Source of the DNA: Nostoc sp. CHAB 5715
GTDB lineage: Bacteria > Cyanobacteriota > Cyanobacteriia > Cyanobacteriales > Nostocaceae
Direction of reading: 5' to 3'
DNA: 6,206 nucleotides
NCBI RefSeq assembly: GCF_020829685.1
Contig: NZ_JAIVFR010000419.1
Location: 1 to 6,206, forward strand
The notes under the pieces were generated by a model. That model was not told where the DNA came from and did not search any database. It saw only the letters and a program-made list of their open reading frames with translations. This document shows positions 6,039 to 6,206 of the stretch, piece by piece. The stretch's first letter is position 1; each line of letters opens with the position of its first letter. The position numbers and the translations under genes are program-made.

Positions 6039-6206
6039 ATGTGGTACTTCCCAAAAGTGGCAGCTATTACCTGCCTGATTGGTTTATCTGCCTGTGTCTC
6101 TAGTTACTCGGCAGCAAACCCCAAAACGCCGGATGAGCAAACTCCGGTAGCAAACGTCCCCACTGAAGGTAGTAGTCAAAATCTCACTGGATTATTAACC
6201 GATCTT
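6039..6206 (+). CDS. N-terminal part of a predicted lipoprotein (runs off the window)
   Basis: An open frame of 56 codons runs from ATG 6039 to the window end without a stop. It starts 39 bases after the TPR stop on the same strand, so it is probably co-transcribed. The N-terminus has a short hydrophobic core (VAAITCLIGLSAC) and a good lipobox, LSAC, with the modified cysteine at residue 19. After it comes a polar, Pro/Thr/Asn/Ser-rich spacer typical of lipoproteins. A stop at 5997-5999 in the same frame and the lack of other start codons fix the start. The Shine-Dalgarno sequence is poor (AGG abuts the ATG). The catalytic or binding domain lies outside the window, so its function cannot be read. 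A glycoside hydrolase would suit the context but is only a guess. Confidence 0.72.
   Translation, partial: MWYFPKVAAITCLIGLSACVSSYSAANPKTPDEQTPVANVPTEGSSQNLTGLLTDL

Overview
The window reads as chromosomal DNA of a filamentous, Nostoc-like cyanobacterium. Three things support this: seven copies of the octamer GCGATCGC (HIP1, typical of cyanobacterial genomes) starting at 300, 3182, 3846, 3912, 4529, 4840 and 5999; an OprB-type outer-membrane barrel; and an intergenic stretch crowded with palindromic repeats. The assignment rests on these signs only, and no species is claimed.

Layout. Positions 1-775 hold no intact gene. They contain a decayed reading frame (about 86-484) split by a 196-bp non-autonomous transposable element (203-398) that has perfect 15-bp terminal inverted repeats and a perfect 10-bp target duplication. 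A second, nested palindromic element follows (536-705) and can fold into a three-way cruciform. A minus-strand gene (776-1588) encodes an exported or membrane-anchored protein of unknown function with an in-frame 9-bp tandem repeat. A 212-bp AT-rich divergent intergenic region (1589-1800) separates it from a plus-strand gene cluster.

The cluster at 1801-6206 looks like one operon. It has an OprB-like outer-membrane barrel with a repeat-rich linker (1801-3645), a 785-residue exported TPR protein whose start codon overlaps the barrel's stop (ATGA, 3642-3645), and, 39 bases further on, the start of a predicted lipoprotein that runs off the window. A secreted TPR scaffold coupled to an outer-membrane barrel is the architecture of exopolysaccharide export proteins such as BcsC, PgaA and PelB (fused) or AlgK plus AlgE (separate). 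The working hypothesis is that this cluster is a split, cyanobacterial version of such an export or uptake machine. It is an inference from architecture; no polysaccharide synthase is visible in the window.
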